Under the pieces are notes generated by a model. It made no database searches. It saw nothing but the letters and a program-made list of their open reading frames with translations, and had not been told where the DNA came from. DNA of 64,000 nt from Arcanobacterium phocisimile (GTDB lineage: Bacteria > Actinomycetota > Actinomycetes > Actinomycetales > Actinomycetaceae): NCBI RefSeq assembly GCF_016904675.1, contig NZ_CP070228.1, forward strand, positions 434,001 to 498,000. The letters are read 5' to 3'. Position numbers and translations under genes: made by a program. Of the stretch, positions 18,361 through 29,400 are shown one piece after another. How positions within the stretch are numbered: the stretch's first letter is position 1; each line of letters opens with the position of its first letter.

Positions 18361-18948
18361 TCTGACTTTCAAGAATACAACCAGCTAACTAGTTGTTAGC
18401 TTTCACGGGTAAACACATCCGTCTTACACCCACGCCTGCGACAGGCATCATATTCCAGTGCCATGCCCCTGATGAGTAATCACGAGTATGTCTGTCCGAT
18501 CCCGGTGACAACACCCCCCGGATCATTAAAAGACAGGGGCAAACAATCATGCCGAGATAGTCCAGCCAAACCCATCATCGCGCAAATGCCAGCTTCAGAG
18601 CTTATCAAAACAGTAACGGGCCTTCTTTTCCTCCCATTGAGATAACTTCCGTCAAATACGGTCAGTTCTCCCGGTGAAGTAGACGTAGGTTTGCATGGGG
18701 TTCATCCGTATTCTTGATGGAAAACATGGTCAGTTCCTCATGTTCATCTTCTGTTGTGGAATATTACGTGGTTGGTTGTAGCTTTGGATAGGAAAACGAA
18801 GAAATAAAAGAAAATGTCTTTAGCTTTGTGTTGCGAGCGTTTGTTTGTAGGTGGGCGTGTCCGATAGTGGATTGAGTGATTGCCCTGCTCCATCCGAATA
18901 TTGCTTCGTATCGGTCTTTGGTAAAATATCCCTATAAGTGTCAGTGAT
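18361..18948. other. gene-free stretch, probably IS110 flank
   Basis: No credible gene. It follows the 5' end of the IS110 remnant, where such elements carry the non-coding segment that yields their guide (bridge) RNA, and includes a small inverted repeat (AGCTAAC/GTTAGCT near 18382-18400). No intact RNA structure could be confirmed by eye. Confidence 0.4.
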
Positions 18949-18975
18949 GTGAATATAGAGGAAGGCTCTCAGCTA

Positions 18976-19158
18976 ATGAAAATTTTCCTTGCTTTCGTCA
19001 TGTTTTTCTCAGGTTTAGCCGCTTTTGTTTTTGCTGTGCTTTATGCATTTGACGTCATTGAAACGGGCTTGCCTGGCTATCTATCGTTGCTAGTTTTTTG
19101 CGTTGCTTATCTTGTTGATTCCAAGAGAAAAGCGAAAGTAGGGGCTTCTGGCTGCTAG
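18976..19158 (+). CDS. small hypothetical membrane protein
   Basis: 60 residues from the ATG at 18976, or 69 from a GTG at 18949; AGGAAGG lies 11 bases before the ATG. Two hydrophobic segments (about residues 3-25 and 33-48) flank a short acidic loop. The C-terminus is basic (DSKRKAK) and ends in Cys. No family recognised. It stands alone between IS debris and the hydrolase gene. Confidence 0.5.
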   Translation: MKIFLAFVMFFSGLAAFVFAVLYAFDVIETGLPGYLSLLVFCVAYLVDSKRKAKVGASGC

Positions 19159-19194
19159 TAAGTAATAGGCGTAGTTATCTGACGGTTTGCATTG

Positions 19195-19254
19195 TTAGTA
19201 TCCGGCTTTGAGTGCGGTGATGGTGAGTTCGCCGCGGTTATTAAAGCCAGTGAT
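19195..19254 (-). pseudogene. possible C-terminal remnant of a LuxR-type regulator
   Basis: The minus strand encodes GFNNRGELTITALKAGY followed by a stop, resembling the last helix of LuxR-type DNA-binding domains. Nothing upstream continues it, so only a fragment would be left. The match is short and uncertain. Confidence 0.25.
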
Positions 19255-19305
19255 GCTTTAGGATATTCATTAGAATCCTCGGAGGTTATGTAAAGGAGCA
19301 GATCA

Positions 19306-21012
19306 GTGTTCACGCCGTTGACTCACATTGCAAGCGGTAAATCCGTGCGCGGTACCATTGTCGCTTTTCACGGAGTGACGGATAATGCGGCCTCACTGAG
19401 TGACCTCGCAGACCATTGGGCGCCTGACTGGCGGGTAATCCTCGTCGATTCTCTCGGGCATGGAACTAGCCCTCGATTTTCTGATAGCCAACTGCTAGAT
19501 CCGTTTTCTGCTCTCGTGAAAACGGCGATCGAAAGTGTCCAAACTGCCGCTGCTCAGTCACCACAAGGGAAAGTTGTTATCTACGGGCACTCCCTTGGTG
19601 GCGCAATTGCTACGCATGTTTCCTTACAGATACCTTCACTTGTTACAGCGCTTATCCTCGAAGATCCGGCGCTTCTTACCCCACAGCAGTATGAAACGTA
19701 TCGAGCCGGAGGTCCGCTCCTGGCTCAACGCCTAGAACTCATGAGCAACGACGTCGGTGAAGCCATGATCGAGCTTATGAAAACATATACTAGCTGGCCG
19801 GTGTCTGAATATGGCGGATGGTTACAAGGGAAAACGCAAGTGGATCAAAAGTTTGTCAGAACTGGAATTGTCGGCTCCCAGGGACGAATAATTCTCCACC
19901 ACGTTAGCGTCCATACTCTCTTAGTGACCGGCGAAGGCAGTGATGTTCTCTTTGGCGGGGAGGGCTTGAAAGAAGTTAACAGTTATGGCAACCCATATCT
20001 GAAAACCGCACTGATTTCGGGCACTTCCCATATGGTTCGTAGAGATAACTCCACTGAGTTATATGCTCTTGTTGATGATTTCTTGTTATCTCTCGACGAT
20101 AATTTTTCCCCACATCCTTATCTTGCGCCTGAGCTGCAGCGTTGGTTAAGCAGTGCTCCGCCCCAAACTACGTGGGATGTTGAACAATTACGTCAGGCCG
20201 GAGAACAGTTGCTAACGAGAACTGATGGCGGTGTAGGCAGTAAAATTCGTGCCACCATAATGAAAACCGGCCGCGGTTTACCGTTGCGGATATTGTACCG
20301 CACTGATCAACAACCAGATCAGATACTCATTGCGCTTCATGGTGGTGGTTATGTGGCTGGGAAGGCCGAATATGATGATGAACGCAACTATGAATTACTA
20401 GAGCTGCTCCCAACTACTGTGATCTGTGCGCCTGAATATCGGTTGGCGCCCGAACACCCGTATCCAGCCGCAGTTCAAGACTGCATTGATGCCATCAATT
20501 ATATGGAAGATCAATACCCAAACGTTCCTATCTTTGTGTTGGGGGATTCAGCCGGCGCTGGAGTTGGACTACAAGCTTTACAAACCCTAGTAACCACAAG
20601 ATCGAATACGACGATTTCCGGTTTTATTTGTTTAGAACCATGCCTTGATCCACGAGTTTCCTCCCGCTCCTACCAGATTTATCGCGAGGGTCCAGTATGG
20701 ACGGCGGCAGCTGCCCAGGCAGCTTGGGAGCACTATCTCGCTGGCGTGGATCCAACACAAGTGCATGTTTCAGTGCGAAATAGTGCAGCCTCGCTGCCGC
20801 CGACTATGATCATTGCGAACCCCGTGGATCCCTTGCGAGACGAAGCGATTACTTTGGCAACAGATCTGATCGATGGCGGTGGAGTTGCTGAACTGCATAT
20901 ACTTCCAGGAACTTTTCACGGCGCGCTTTCGGTTCCTCAAACCTGCACGTGGCGCGATGTTAAAACGCTCATCACCAGTTTCCTTAGCAAAAACCACGCA
21001 GAGCAGAAGTAA
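19306..21012 (+). CDS. fusion of two alpha/beta-hydrolase domains
   Basis: The 568-residue protein starts with GTG behind AAAGGAG. Residues 1 to about 265 form a classical alpha/beta hydrolase with nucleophile elbow GHSLGGA and a late His in SGTSHMVR. Residues about 290-565 form a second domain of the hormone-sensitive-lipase type with HGGGYVAG, EYRLAPEHPYPAA, nucleophile GDSAGAG, and PVDPLRDE and FHGAL near the end. Both appear catalytically complete. No signal peptide is visible, so it is probably cytoplasmic. Two complete hydrolases in one chain is unusual. Substrates are likely small esters or lipids but cannot be specified. It is flanked by IS remnants. Confidence 0.82.
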   Translation: MFTPLTHIASGKSVRGTIVAFHGVTDNAASLSDLADHWAPDWRVILVDSLGHGTSPRFSDSQLLDPFSALVKTAIESVQTAAAQSPQGKVVIYGHSLGGAIATHVSLQIPSLVTALILEDPALLTPQQYETYRAGGPLLAQRLELMSNDVGEAMIELMKTYTSWPVSEYGGWLQGKTQVDQKFVRTGIVGSQGRIILHHVSVHTLLVTGEGSDVLFGGEGLKEVNSYGNPYLKTALISGTSHMVRRDNSTELYALVDDFLLSLDDNFSPHPYLAPELQRWLSSAPPQTTWDVEQLRQAGEQLLTRTDGGVGSKIRATIMKTGRGLPLRILYRTDQQPDQILIALHGGGYVAGKAEYDDERNYELLELLPTTVICAPEYRLAPEHPYPAAVQDCIDAINYMEDQYPNVPIFVLGDSAGAGVGLQALQTLVTTRSNTTISGFICLEPCLDPRVSSRSYQIYREGPVWTAAAAQAAWEHYLAGVDPTQVHVSVRNSAASLPPTMIIANPVDPLRDEAITLATDLIDGGGVAELHILPGTFHGALSVPQTCTWRDVKTLITSFLSKNHAEQK

Positions 21013-21030
21013 TATGCTCGTTTCGAACAA

Positions 21031-21162
21031 CTAGCTCATAAAACGTTCGCTCACTGTAGTACATGAAGGTTTTTCTTCGGTCGCGATGATGCCAGAATTA
21101 GCGGTATTTTCTTCGTCGTCGTCGAAACGTATCACTTTAGGGTGAGGGTGATTGTTTTTCAT
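21031..21162 (-). CDS. truncated copy of the small MKNNHPHP protein
   Basis: 43 residues beginning MKNNHPHPKVIRF, almost identical at the start to the 70-residue protein at 31990-32202 (MKNNHPHPSVIRF), then diverging. It lies downstream of a remnant MFS 3' end, as in the intact cassette. Probably a decayed duplicate. Confidence 0.5.
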   Translation of the reverse strand: MKNNHPHPKVIRFDDDEENTANSGIIATEEKPSCTTVSERFMS

Positions 21163-21244
21163 GATGGATATTAGTTCGGGTTTGTAACCGTTGCCTAAAA
21201 GATTTTACGACGACGGGGTTGTTGGCACGTGCCATGTGTTCCAC
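21124..21244. repeat. 121-bp repeat, copy 1 (MFS 3' end plus start of small ORF)
   Basis: Matches 32164-32284 over 121 bp with few differences and no length change. It carries the last codons of an MFS gene (ending like the intact copy), the intergenic space and the first codons of the small protein. The rest of the MFS gene is missing here. Confidence 0.85.
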
Positions 21245-21453
21245 ATAGGTTAGAAGCGGTTGTATGCTCCAAGGTGGAAGGGGTCTGATGCATGGAAACT
21301 GTGTAATCAAGAACAACTATGGTCTTCTTACGGTAAAAAACGTTCTCGCCATCCAAGGCCTGGGCCTGCTGTTCATGATGATTACTGAGCAATCACAGAT
21401 CAACAAGGAGTAATTAGCCATAAGTTCACTACCACAAGTGAGAAGGAATGAAC

Positions 21454-21660
21454 ATGCACGGATGTATTGTCCATTCCGAGCGCGGTAGCCAATTTCGTTC
21501 GAATGCTTAGACTCAAGCCCTGCAAAATCACCACTTGATTGGGTCCATGGGAAGAGTTGGAGCGTGTGGCGATAACGCTGCCAAAACCGGCTCGGTAAAC
21601 AAACACCCATAGAATATGAGAAAATAGTAACCACAGCACTCAAAGCTGCATAAAAGACTG
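21454..21660 (+). pseudogene. IS3-family orfB fragment
   Basis: Encodes IVHSERGSQFRSNA, a stop, then TQALQNHHLIGSMGRVGACGDNAA, the second-Asp region of an IS3-type DDE transposase. An in-frame stop and the loss of both ends show it is dead. Confidence 0.7.
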
Positions 21661-21769
21661 TCACCTAAAAATGCATCAGACCTCATAAGGATCGTTTCGC
21701 ATGTCGTGTTTCATGTGCGTGACGTTGAATTAAGTATCGTGAGGGAGGATTCATTACCTCTCGTGGTTA

Positions 21770-22588
<819 letters not shown>

Positions 22589-22592
<4 letters not shown>

Positions 22593-22963
22593 GAAGAAAA
22601 CCCGGTACACTTCACAGGGATTGCAGCAACCGAAGCATCACCAACTTTTTTACTAGGTACACACTTCCTCGGGGAAATACCCTCAATGCCCATCAACTTC
22701 ATGCGTTTGGCCACGGTCTTTTTGTCAATACTCACACCACCAGCATGAAGATCAGCAGTAATACGTGGTGTGCCATAGACCTTGTCTGACCGTTCCCACA
22801 TGCGATAAATTTTTTCATCTAGTTGCTGGTAGTAGCTGGTTTTCTCATCATCTCCAATTGAGATAGCGGCCTGCTTTTTAGCCCATGCATAAAAGTATGA
22901 ACGCGAAACTTTAAGCAAACGGACCATGCGGGCAATAAAGTAGTTAACCTTCTCGCGCTGCAT
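22589..22963 (-). pseudogene. IS3-family orfB, truncated after about 120 residues
   Basis: N-terminal HTH_21-like part of an IS3 orfB (SRSYFYAWAKKQ, KVYGTPRITADLHAGG, KTVAKRMKLMGIEGISPRK). The whole DDE domain is missing because the sequence switches to the other IS3 copy near 22600. The start overlaps orfA as usual for IS3. Confidence 0.8.
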
Positions 22964-23271
22964 TAGTTCGTATTTCTCTTCTCGTGTTGCTTCGCAGCGA
23001 AGAAGGCGCTGGCTTTTGACAGGAACTCATTATCAAGCTTGATCGAGGCCAGTTCCTTTTTCAACCGTGAGTTTTCGGCCTCTAATTCGGCATATGTCCG
23101 TTCCCCGGAACTGTTATTGTGCTCTCGTTCTTGTTTAACCCAGCGACCAAGCAAAGCCTGACCAACACCAATCTCGCGCGATACCTCTGCAATAGTCCTC
23201 CCAGTCTCAGTAACAAGGCCAGCAGCCTCAACGCGATATTCCTACGTGTATCTTTTCCGCTGACGACTCAT
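22963..23271 (-). pseudogene. IS3-family orfA with one internal amber stop
   Basis: Starts at ATG 23271 with MSRQRKRYT, then TAG (23242-23244), then an uninterrupted HTH and leucine-zipper sequence (EYRVEAAGLVTETGRTIAEV and onwards) to the stop at 22963. A single CAG-to-TAG change would explain the stop. Otherwise the gene looks well preserved. Confidence 0.8.
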
Positions 23272-23615
23272 AACAAACATCTTTCCGTACGAACACCCAG
23301 TCCGCACTAATTAGGCATCCGGTATTCAAGGGTAACCCCATCATTCTTTGAGCGGTGTGGTGATCGTTTAGGTTTAAGTTTATTGTGCGGAGACAAACGT
23401 TGAACACTGTCGTCGAAAACGCTACATCGTGCAGTATTACCGGACCAACGGGACATGAGACGCACCGAATAGTATGTAAAAAATAGATTTAAAAATGATC
23501 GCATTTATTCTTCTGCCACAGGGTGTGTGAGCGATTTGAAACATTCCTTAATTCTCGTAACTTAAATTTCCGTTTAGTAAACTGCACGAACCAGCACATG
23601 GTACTAATCAATTTT

Positions 23616-23656
23616 GTATTATGAAAGTGGTTATCACGACGAAGAGGTCGTGATAA
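23616..23656 (+). promoter_or_regulatory. promoter -10 and 5' hairpin of the secreted-protein gene
   Basis: A -10-like TATTAT at 23616-23621 is followed by a perfect 10-bp stem (23631-23640 with 23647-23656) close to the expected transcript start. A 5' hairpin like this may stabilise the message. The ribosome binding site GAAAGG precedes the ATG at 23692. Confidence 0.45.
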
Positions 23657-23691
23657 TCGCAAACCTCATGCACTGACACGAAAGGTCTAAC

Positions 23692-24257
23692 ATGAAAAAC
23701 ACAGTGAAGAACATGTTGATTGCATCCATCACTTGTGTGGTGGTCAGTTTGTCCATGATGACATCGGCCGTGGCAGAAGACAATTTCAAAGAAGGAACCA
23801 CTATTTACGGGGGGGGTCGGTTCAGAACAATGATCCCTCTCTCCCAAATTTTGTTCCAAGCCTAGGAGATAATAATTACGAACTTGTTCCTACGCGAAGA
23901 GATATCATAATGCCACTCTCAGCGTCGGGATCGCAACCAATCGGAGGTTTTACCGTTAAAGACATCCGAATTCCGTCAATGATGCTTGATCACGTAATCA
24001 ACGGAAGCGGTTTGACAATTAACTCTGAAGTGGCCGAAGCAGAAGGATTAAACCTCTGTAATTATCGTATCGACTTTCAGAATCGCTACGGGAATACGAT
24101 CTACCGTACAGATGTCGGAAATACCTACTGGGGGTGCAAACTTTTGACAACAGGTCCCATCTACTCTCGTTTCAAATCCGTTAATAGAGGTGTGCAATGT
24201 GCCAGAGTGTTTGTAAATGGACAGTATGCTGGAGAACAATGTCATAACATCTACTAA
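23692..24257 (+). pseudogene. secreted cysteine-containing protein, frame broken at an eight-G tract
   Basis: The ATG at 23692 opens a clear signal peptide (KN start, hydrophobic stretch LIASITCVVVSLSMM, cleavage-like SAVAED). After TTIYGGG the frame runs into GGGGGGGG (23809-23816) and stops about 17 codons later. In the other frame the protein continues SVQNNDPSLPNFVPSLGDN to 24257, with four cysteines (NLCNY, WGCKL, QCARV, QCHNI). Nine or six Gs would restore one 188-residue protein. This is either phase variation in the OFF state or a fixed frameshift; a sequencing error is also possible. No family recognised. It is followed 23 bp later by a small membrane protein gene. Confidence 0.7.
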
Positions 24258-24280
24258 ACCGACGAGAGAATGAGATTGCA

Positions 24281-24547
24281 ATGAAGTTAAAAAAAGTCTT
24301 CTTGGTTTTAGGGATTATCTGTGTGTTGGTCGGGTTTCTATTGACTATTGCATCGCTGAATAGTTCATACACTCTCAATATTCTTGTGGACGATATTAGT
24401 TCGGGACACCATGCCGCAGATTCAGATTTCTCTGTTGCTGCGCTGCAAAAAGTTGCGTCATTTACAAAATATCTCTCTTATGGCGTTTTTTCTGAAATTC
24501 TTGGAATACTTTTTGTAATCGTAGGCTGGGATTCGCGAAGACCATGA
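24281..24547 (+). CDS. small membrane protein downstream of the secreted protein
   Basis: 88 residues with a hydrophobic segment at about 5-27 and another at about 65-83, joined by a polar loop (DDISSGHHAADSDF). It lies 23 bp after the secreted-protein gene and before a strong terminator, so the two probably form one transcript. No family recognised. It could anchor or accompany the secreted protein. Confidence 0.6.
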   Translation: MKLKKVFLVLGIICVLVGFLLTIASLNSSYTLNILVDDISSGHHAADSDFSVAALQKVASFTKYLSYGVFSEILGILFVIVGWDSRRP

Positions 24548-24563
24548 TACACATATGAAGAAT

Positions 24564-24602
24564 ATTGGTGGTGGATACTCAAACCGAGTATCCACCACCA
24601 AT
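24564..24602 (+). terminator. terminator of the two-gene secreted-protein operon
   Basis: Perfect 17-bp stem (24564-24580 with 24586-24602) with a five-base loop, just after the small membrane protein gene. Only a weak T-rich tail follows. Confidence 0.8.
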
Positions 24603-24750
24603 TACATTAAAGAGTGAAACATGCAGTTTTGTGAGCCATCAAGGAAATTGTTCCAGTGAAGATAGGAGCGTTCTAGATTTTTCGATCCAGGTGACTTGAG
24701 TGTTGTCTATTGATATCCTGCCTTCGGGGGGGGAGAATGGATGAATGGTG

Positions 24751-25689
24751 ATGTGGGCTTATATTAGGCCCACTTCAGAACACATTGTTCGTAAGTTGAA
24801 AAAGGCTCGCGAACTTAAGGAAGGCGGGGCGAGAACTCGCATCTGAAGCTTTTGTTGGGCCGGGTTGAGTTGAAAAAGTAGCGCGGAAGAAACTATGGGG
24901 TGGGAAATTCTAGGCCCAGCTCGCCGTCATGATGGGAATGGTATCTAGTTGCGCTGGCTACTTCCAAAGACTTCCCTGGCACATTGTTAGGCTCTCACAC
25001 AGTGCTTAGCGGCATGCAAAATGCTACGATAGCAAATCTGTTAAGTGTCCTCCCTTGTGCTAGTGGATGCACGCATTTGCTAAGGACCACCGCCGGTGGG
25101 GACACCAGCGATGCTTGAATCAAGGCGCTAGTAGAAGGATATGGAGTATGTCGGGAAGCCTTCTGCAGAATCTGGTGTGAGGAAGGTCTGCGTGTGCTAT
25201 CCAGGAAGACGCGTAAGCGTTTAACTGGTGAAGAACACCGTAAGGTTGCCCCTGGTCTATACCCTAAAGATGTGTGGTCTTTGGATTTCCAGTGTGATTC
25301 AGGCCCGGCACGGGAAGATGGTCAGCATATGTACTATCATCGATGAGTTCATTTAAGAACATGGTGATAAACCACGGATGATCCGGATGGATAACGGACC
25401 TGAAATTCATCTCCCGTGCTCTGGAAAGTTGGGTTAGTGAGGATCAAACGCTTCAGACAGTATTCCACCGGGCCAGTCATAGTATAACGGGTTTGTTGAA
25501 TCGTTCCTCAATCGAATGCGTGAGGAATTGCTCGAGGGTAACTTCATCGAGAATCCTTCTCACGCCCGCGTGCTCATCGGACACTGGTCACAGCTCTACG
25601 ATAACTTCCCTACGCACTCCTCGCTGAGTTACCTTAGCCCACGACAATACGCGCAACGATGGAGAAAAGGAAACACGGTCAACACTTAA
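24751..25689 (+). pseudogene. IS3-family element remnant (orfA plus orfB)
   Basis: Near 24760 a remnant reads RPTSEHIVRKLKKARELKEG, the start of an IS3 orfA. From about 25080 broken orfB pieces follow: DVWSLDFQCDS, MIRMDNGPEF, NGFVESFLNRMREELLEGNF and YDNFPTHSSLSYLSPRQYAQ, ending at TAA 25687. The catalytic segments are in order but separated by stops and frame changes. Confidence 0.75.
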
Positions 25690-25976
25690 GCCGAGTGGCC
25701 CTGAAAACTAGGCCAGTCCAATCACACTCGCACACAAGTATCTAGCAGTCCTCTTCACCATGATCCGAGACGAGACTTTCTACGAAACCAGGCCCGTCAA
25801 ACTAGCCGTCTAGACTAAACAAAAGAAAAATAGGAGCCCCATTCACAGTTTTGTGCGGGCGGTTTTTACTAATTTGTGTTCTAGGAAAGAAGTTTTATGT
25901 CCAACTGTGGGACGGGCAGTCCTAAATGTCCCGCCGCTCCTTTATAGTGGAAGCAACACCGGTTAGGAGACTATCA

Positions 25977-26378
25977 ATGAGAATCAAGGTCGTTAAGAAG
26001 TCGCTGGGGAAGACGCGTCCCCTCAGCGAGATTCCGTACTATCTACAGTCTGAGGTGAACACCCTGCATGATTTGATTGCCGCCCTGGTTGAGATTGAGG
26101 TGGCAGCTTTCTTGCAAAAACCCGAGACTGTAGCGCTGACTCAGCCGGAGCTGGCAGGGATGCTAGAGACCGGCAAAGTCTGGTTCGGGGATCATGAAAA
26201 CGAGGGGGAGGTCGTGTTATCTGATGCCATAGACACTGCTCTGCAGGCAGTGGAGGATGGACTGGTAAAGATCTTCTTCAACGATGCGGAGATTATTGGT
26301 TTAGATAGCAAGATTTCCCTAGCAGAAGATGACCGTCTAGTGCTCTTAAAACTCACCTTTTTGACTGGCCGATACTAA
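25977..26378 (+). CDS. hypothetical protein upstream of the DUF4132 gene
   Basis: 133 residues from the ATG at 25977, chosen because AGGAG stands eight bases upstream; an upstream in-frame start at 25926 lacks one. It is an acidic protein with no signal or membrane segment and a helical stretch (LHDLIAALVEIEVAAFLQ). I do not recognise a family. It is 40 bp upstream of the 1731-residue DUF4132 protein, in the same direction and in matching composition, so the two form an operon and probably act together. Confidence 0.7.
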   Translation: MRIKVVKKSLGKTRPLSEIPYYLQSEVNTLHDLIAALVEIEVAAFLQKPETVALTQPELAGMLETGKVWFGDHENEGEVVLSDAIDTALQAVEDGLVKIFFNDAEIIGLDSKISLAEDDRLVLLKLTFLTGRY

Positions 26379-26418
26379 ACCCATGTTGCACTGTCCAGCA
26401 TTATTTTGAAGGAGCAAC

Positions 26419-29400
26419 ATGGCTACCGAATACAACTACTTCACTACTAAACCTGAGTGGGTGCGGGATCTATTCAACCGCGTCGGCTTAGGAGAAAACG
26501 ACTCTCTTAAAGAGGCATGGCGTGACCTGTGCGCACTGGGTGAGCTGCGCGCCAGTTTACCGGAGTCGCAGCAGCAACTGATTTACGGCAAAACACCTGC
26601 AACAGCCCAAACAACGAACCTTGAAGAGCTCATTCTCTCCTTTGACGGTGATGTTGAAGAAGCTCTGCTAGAAGTTGAAGATTCTGTCTCTGATCTTTCA
26701 GATTATGACTCCGTAGAAGAGAGAATGATGATTGCGGGCCGGTATCGTGACACTAACCCGCGCACCCCTGAGGAATTGCTTGCCCTGCCTGCATTCGACC
26801 TCCTGTACCAGCAATTAAATGATGACTACCGGGATGCCTACTGTCGTTACTTAGCGCTGGCACCGGAACTAGCAACTCACTTGAACACCTATCAGCGCCG
26901 CTCCTACCATTCTGATTTTCCGTACCAGCAGATTGAGTTGAGATATCGGATTTTGGAGCATTTCTGTATCTACCAGCACCTGGGGTTGAACCTGACCGAG
27001 TTGTTCTTCTCGCCAGAAGACCCCATCACTGAGAACGCTTGGATGTTTGAGCAGGCGGGAATGTATTTGGCCGCTATTTTGGCACCAAATCTGGACTTGT
27101 CGGGCCTTGATAATGCAGTTTCACGTGACAGTGAAGGTCTTTTGGACCGGATCGAAAAGGGTATTTTTGAGGCCGAGGGGGTTTCCCAGCTCTCCAACAT
27201 TTTGCTTCGGGCCCTGATAATGTCGGGGCACCCCAGAGCTATTGCCCTAGTTGAGAAGCTGTTGCGGGCCGCGAAACTGTCTGAAGGCCTCCGTCAGAGT
27301 ATTATTGAAGTGATTGATTTTGGTTCTGTGGATACTTTTAAATATTTCCTACAGATTATTCAAGATGAGAATCTGCTCCGGTTCTCTTCGGTTAAAAGGG
27401 CTTTCCTGACTTTTGGGGGCCTGACCGATGGATTGTCCGATAAAACCATTCCGCTGGTGGGCCAATGGCTGCTTGAGGGCTTGTTAGAGGAAAAGGCTGA
27501 AGAGTATTTACTGGAAAAGAACTATGTGAAGTTCTATCTGGGCCTGTATTTGAAAGCCTGCCATAGCGTTGAAGATGCCCTATCTGTGATTGTTGAACGG
27601 TTCGGAGCATGGGATCAGCATCAACAAATTGCCGCTTTGCATTTCGTTGGGCAAGCAAAACTCACCATACCGGGCTCTGTCCCGACCCTTTTGATGCAAA
27701 CTATCAATCAGATTCCAGAAGAAACCAAAGCTGGACAAGAAAAAGCCAGAAATTTAGCGGCAGCTCTGCTAACTAATATTCCCGAGCTTAGCTTCGGTTC
27801 CCTCCCTGAAAAACGTGACTTCTTGGCTGGAATCCTACCTTTATTCGCTAAGGTGAAGACCTCTGCCCGGTACCACAACATCTACGGTGAAGGAGATGCC
27901 CCCTTCAGTTCCTACTATGTGAACCTGCACTACCGGTCTGTGGTCCTTCCGTTAGTCGACGAGGTTGAAGACTTTTACGAGGAAGCCTACGCGGTCTTTC
28001 CTAGGTACTGGACCTCTCGGGGCGACCACAGCGCGATGATTCCGCGGATGAAAGTACCGGCGGTCCATAAGGCTGTGGTCGCCGCAATCGGTACCGGTAT
28101 TAGCGATACCGCGTTCGACATCATCAAAGCCGCAAAGCTAGAGCTAACCCATGAAGACTTCCTTACCGTAGGTGATCTGCTGAGATTAAAGAGCTCCACG
28201 GTTCGTAACAACGTGGCACAGCTACTCAAGGAAGCACCCGCTGAAACTATTCTTGAGGTAGCCCATGCTGCACTGTCTACCCGCAATAAGAACAAGCGTA
28301 ACGGTGCTATTGGCAACCTGACCGACAACTATGAGGTAGTTAAAAACCTGCCCCAGTACGCTCAAGTGCAAGAGCTTATTCGCGGCATCGAGTTTGAAAC
28401 CTCGCTACAAGATCAGGTGGCGGTCCTCCTCGGCGAAGAAAAGCCCGCACATGAGGAACGAGAGCTTTTCTTCACCCCGGTTGCTGAGATTCCCCGCCCA
28501 GACCTTAGCTGGGATCCGCAAGCGGTAGATACCTACCTGAACCCTGATCTCAACAAGTTAACGAAGTTCATGAATGACTGTGCGGAAGCCTTCGCCGCCC
28601 ATCATGGGGAAACTGTGGTCCGCACCGGATATGATGGGGCTAAGTATGAGGCTCGCGCCGGATACGACTTCTTTTACATGACTGACGTTGTGAGCCAGTA
28701 TCGGGAAACAACGCCCTACGATGGTTACACGTTTTACGAAGACTACCTGCCCTTCACCACGCAACTTTCCGACTTGGAATGCCTACTCTGGCGACACTAT
28801 TTGACGGCCGTCACTCAGTATGAGGATTACGGGCGAAGTTACCGTGATGAGATTACAGATTGGGCGATTAAGCATCAGTATCTTCCGGACCTCTCCAACA
28901 TGTTTAGTGAGTGGGCTTCCGCTAAGGTAAACAAAACTGATCGTGAGCATGTTGTTGCTAACGCGCGGGCTGCCTTGAATATGGAACTGGCCCGCCGTGA
29001 ACATAAAAAGGTCAACGATTCTTGTCAAGATTTCTTCGCTCAAGTACTGGCATATCAGGTTGCGAAAGAAAGAGAACGCATCCAGGCAGGAGAGATGATT
29101 CCGCTAGATGACATGCCTGAAGAAGTCAACCCAGATACCGTCAGCCTTTTCGACTACGAGCGCTACGTGTCCATACAGGCCTTCGATACGCAAACCACGT
29201 GGGCTAATCCGGAACAAATGCTGGCAATAGTCCTCAACCTAGTTTCGATTTCCAAACAGCACAATTACACCTTCGCGATTGAAGTGCTCTTCAAGCTGGA
29301 AGACTTAGGTCTAATTGGCTTGGATTTGATTTATACCCTGATGCTGGACCCTGAGCCGTACCCGATTGTCCGCAGCTATTGGCGCCCCTCCGTTGAATAT

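Noticed and set aside
24726-24733. A second run of eight Gs near 24.7 kb
   Set aside because: No open reading frame with a start and coding character spans it, so phase variation has no visible target here. It lies in IS3 debris.
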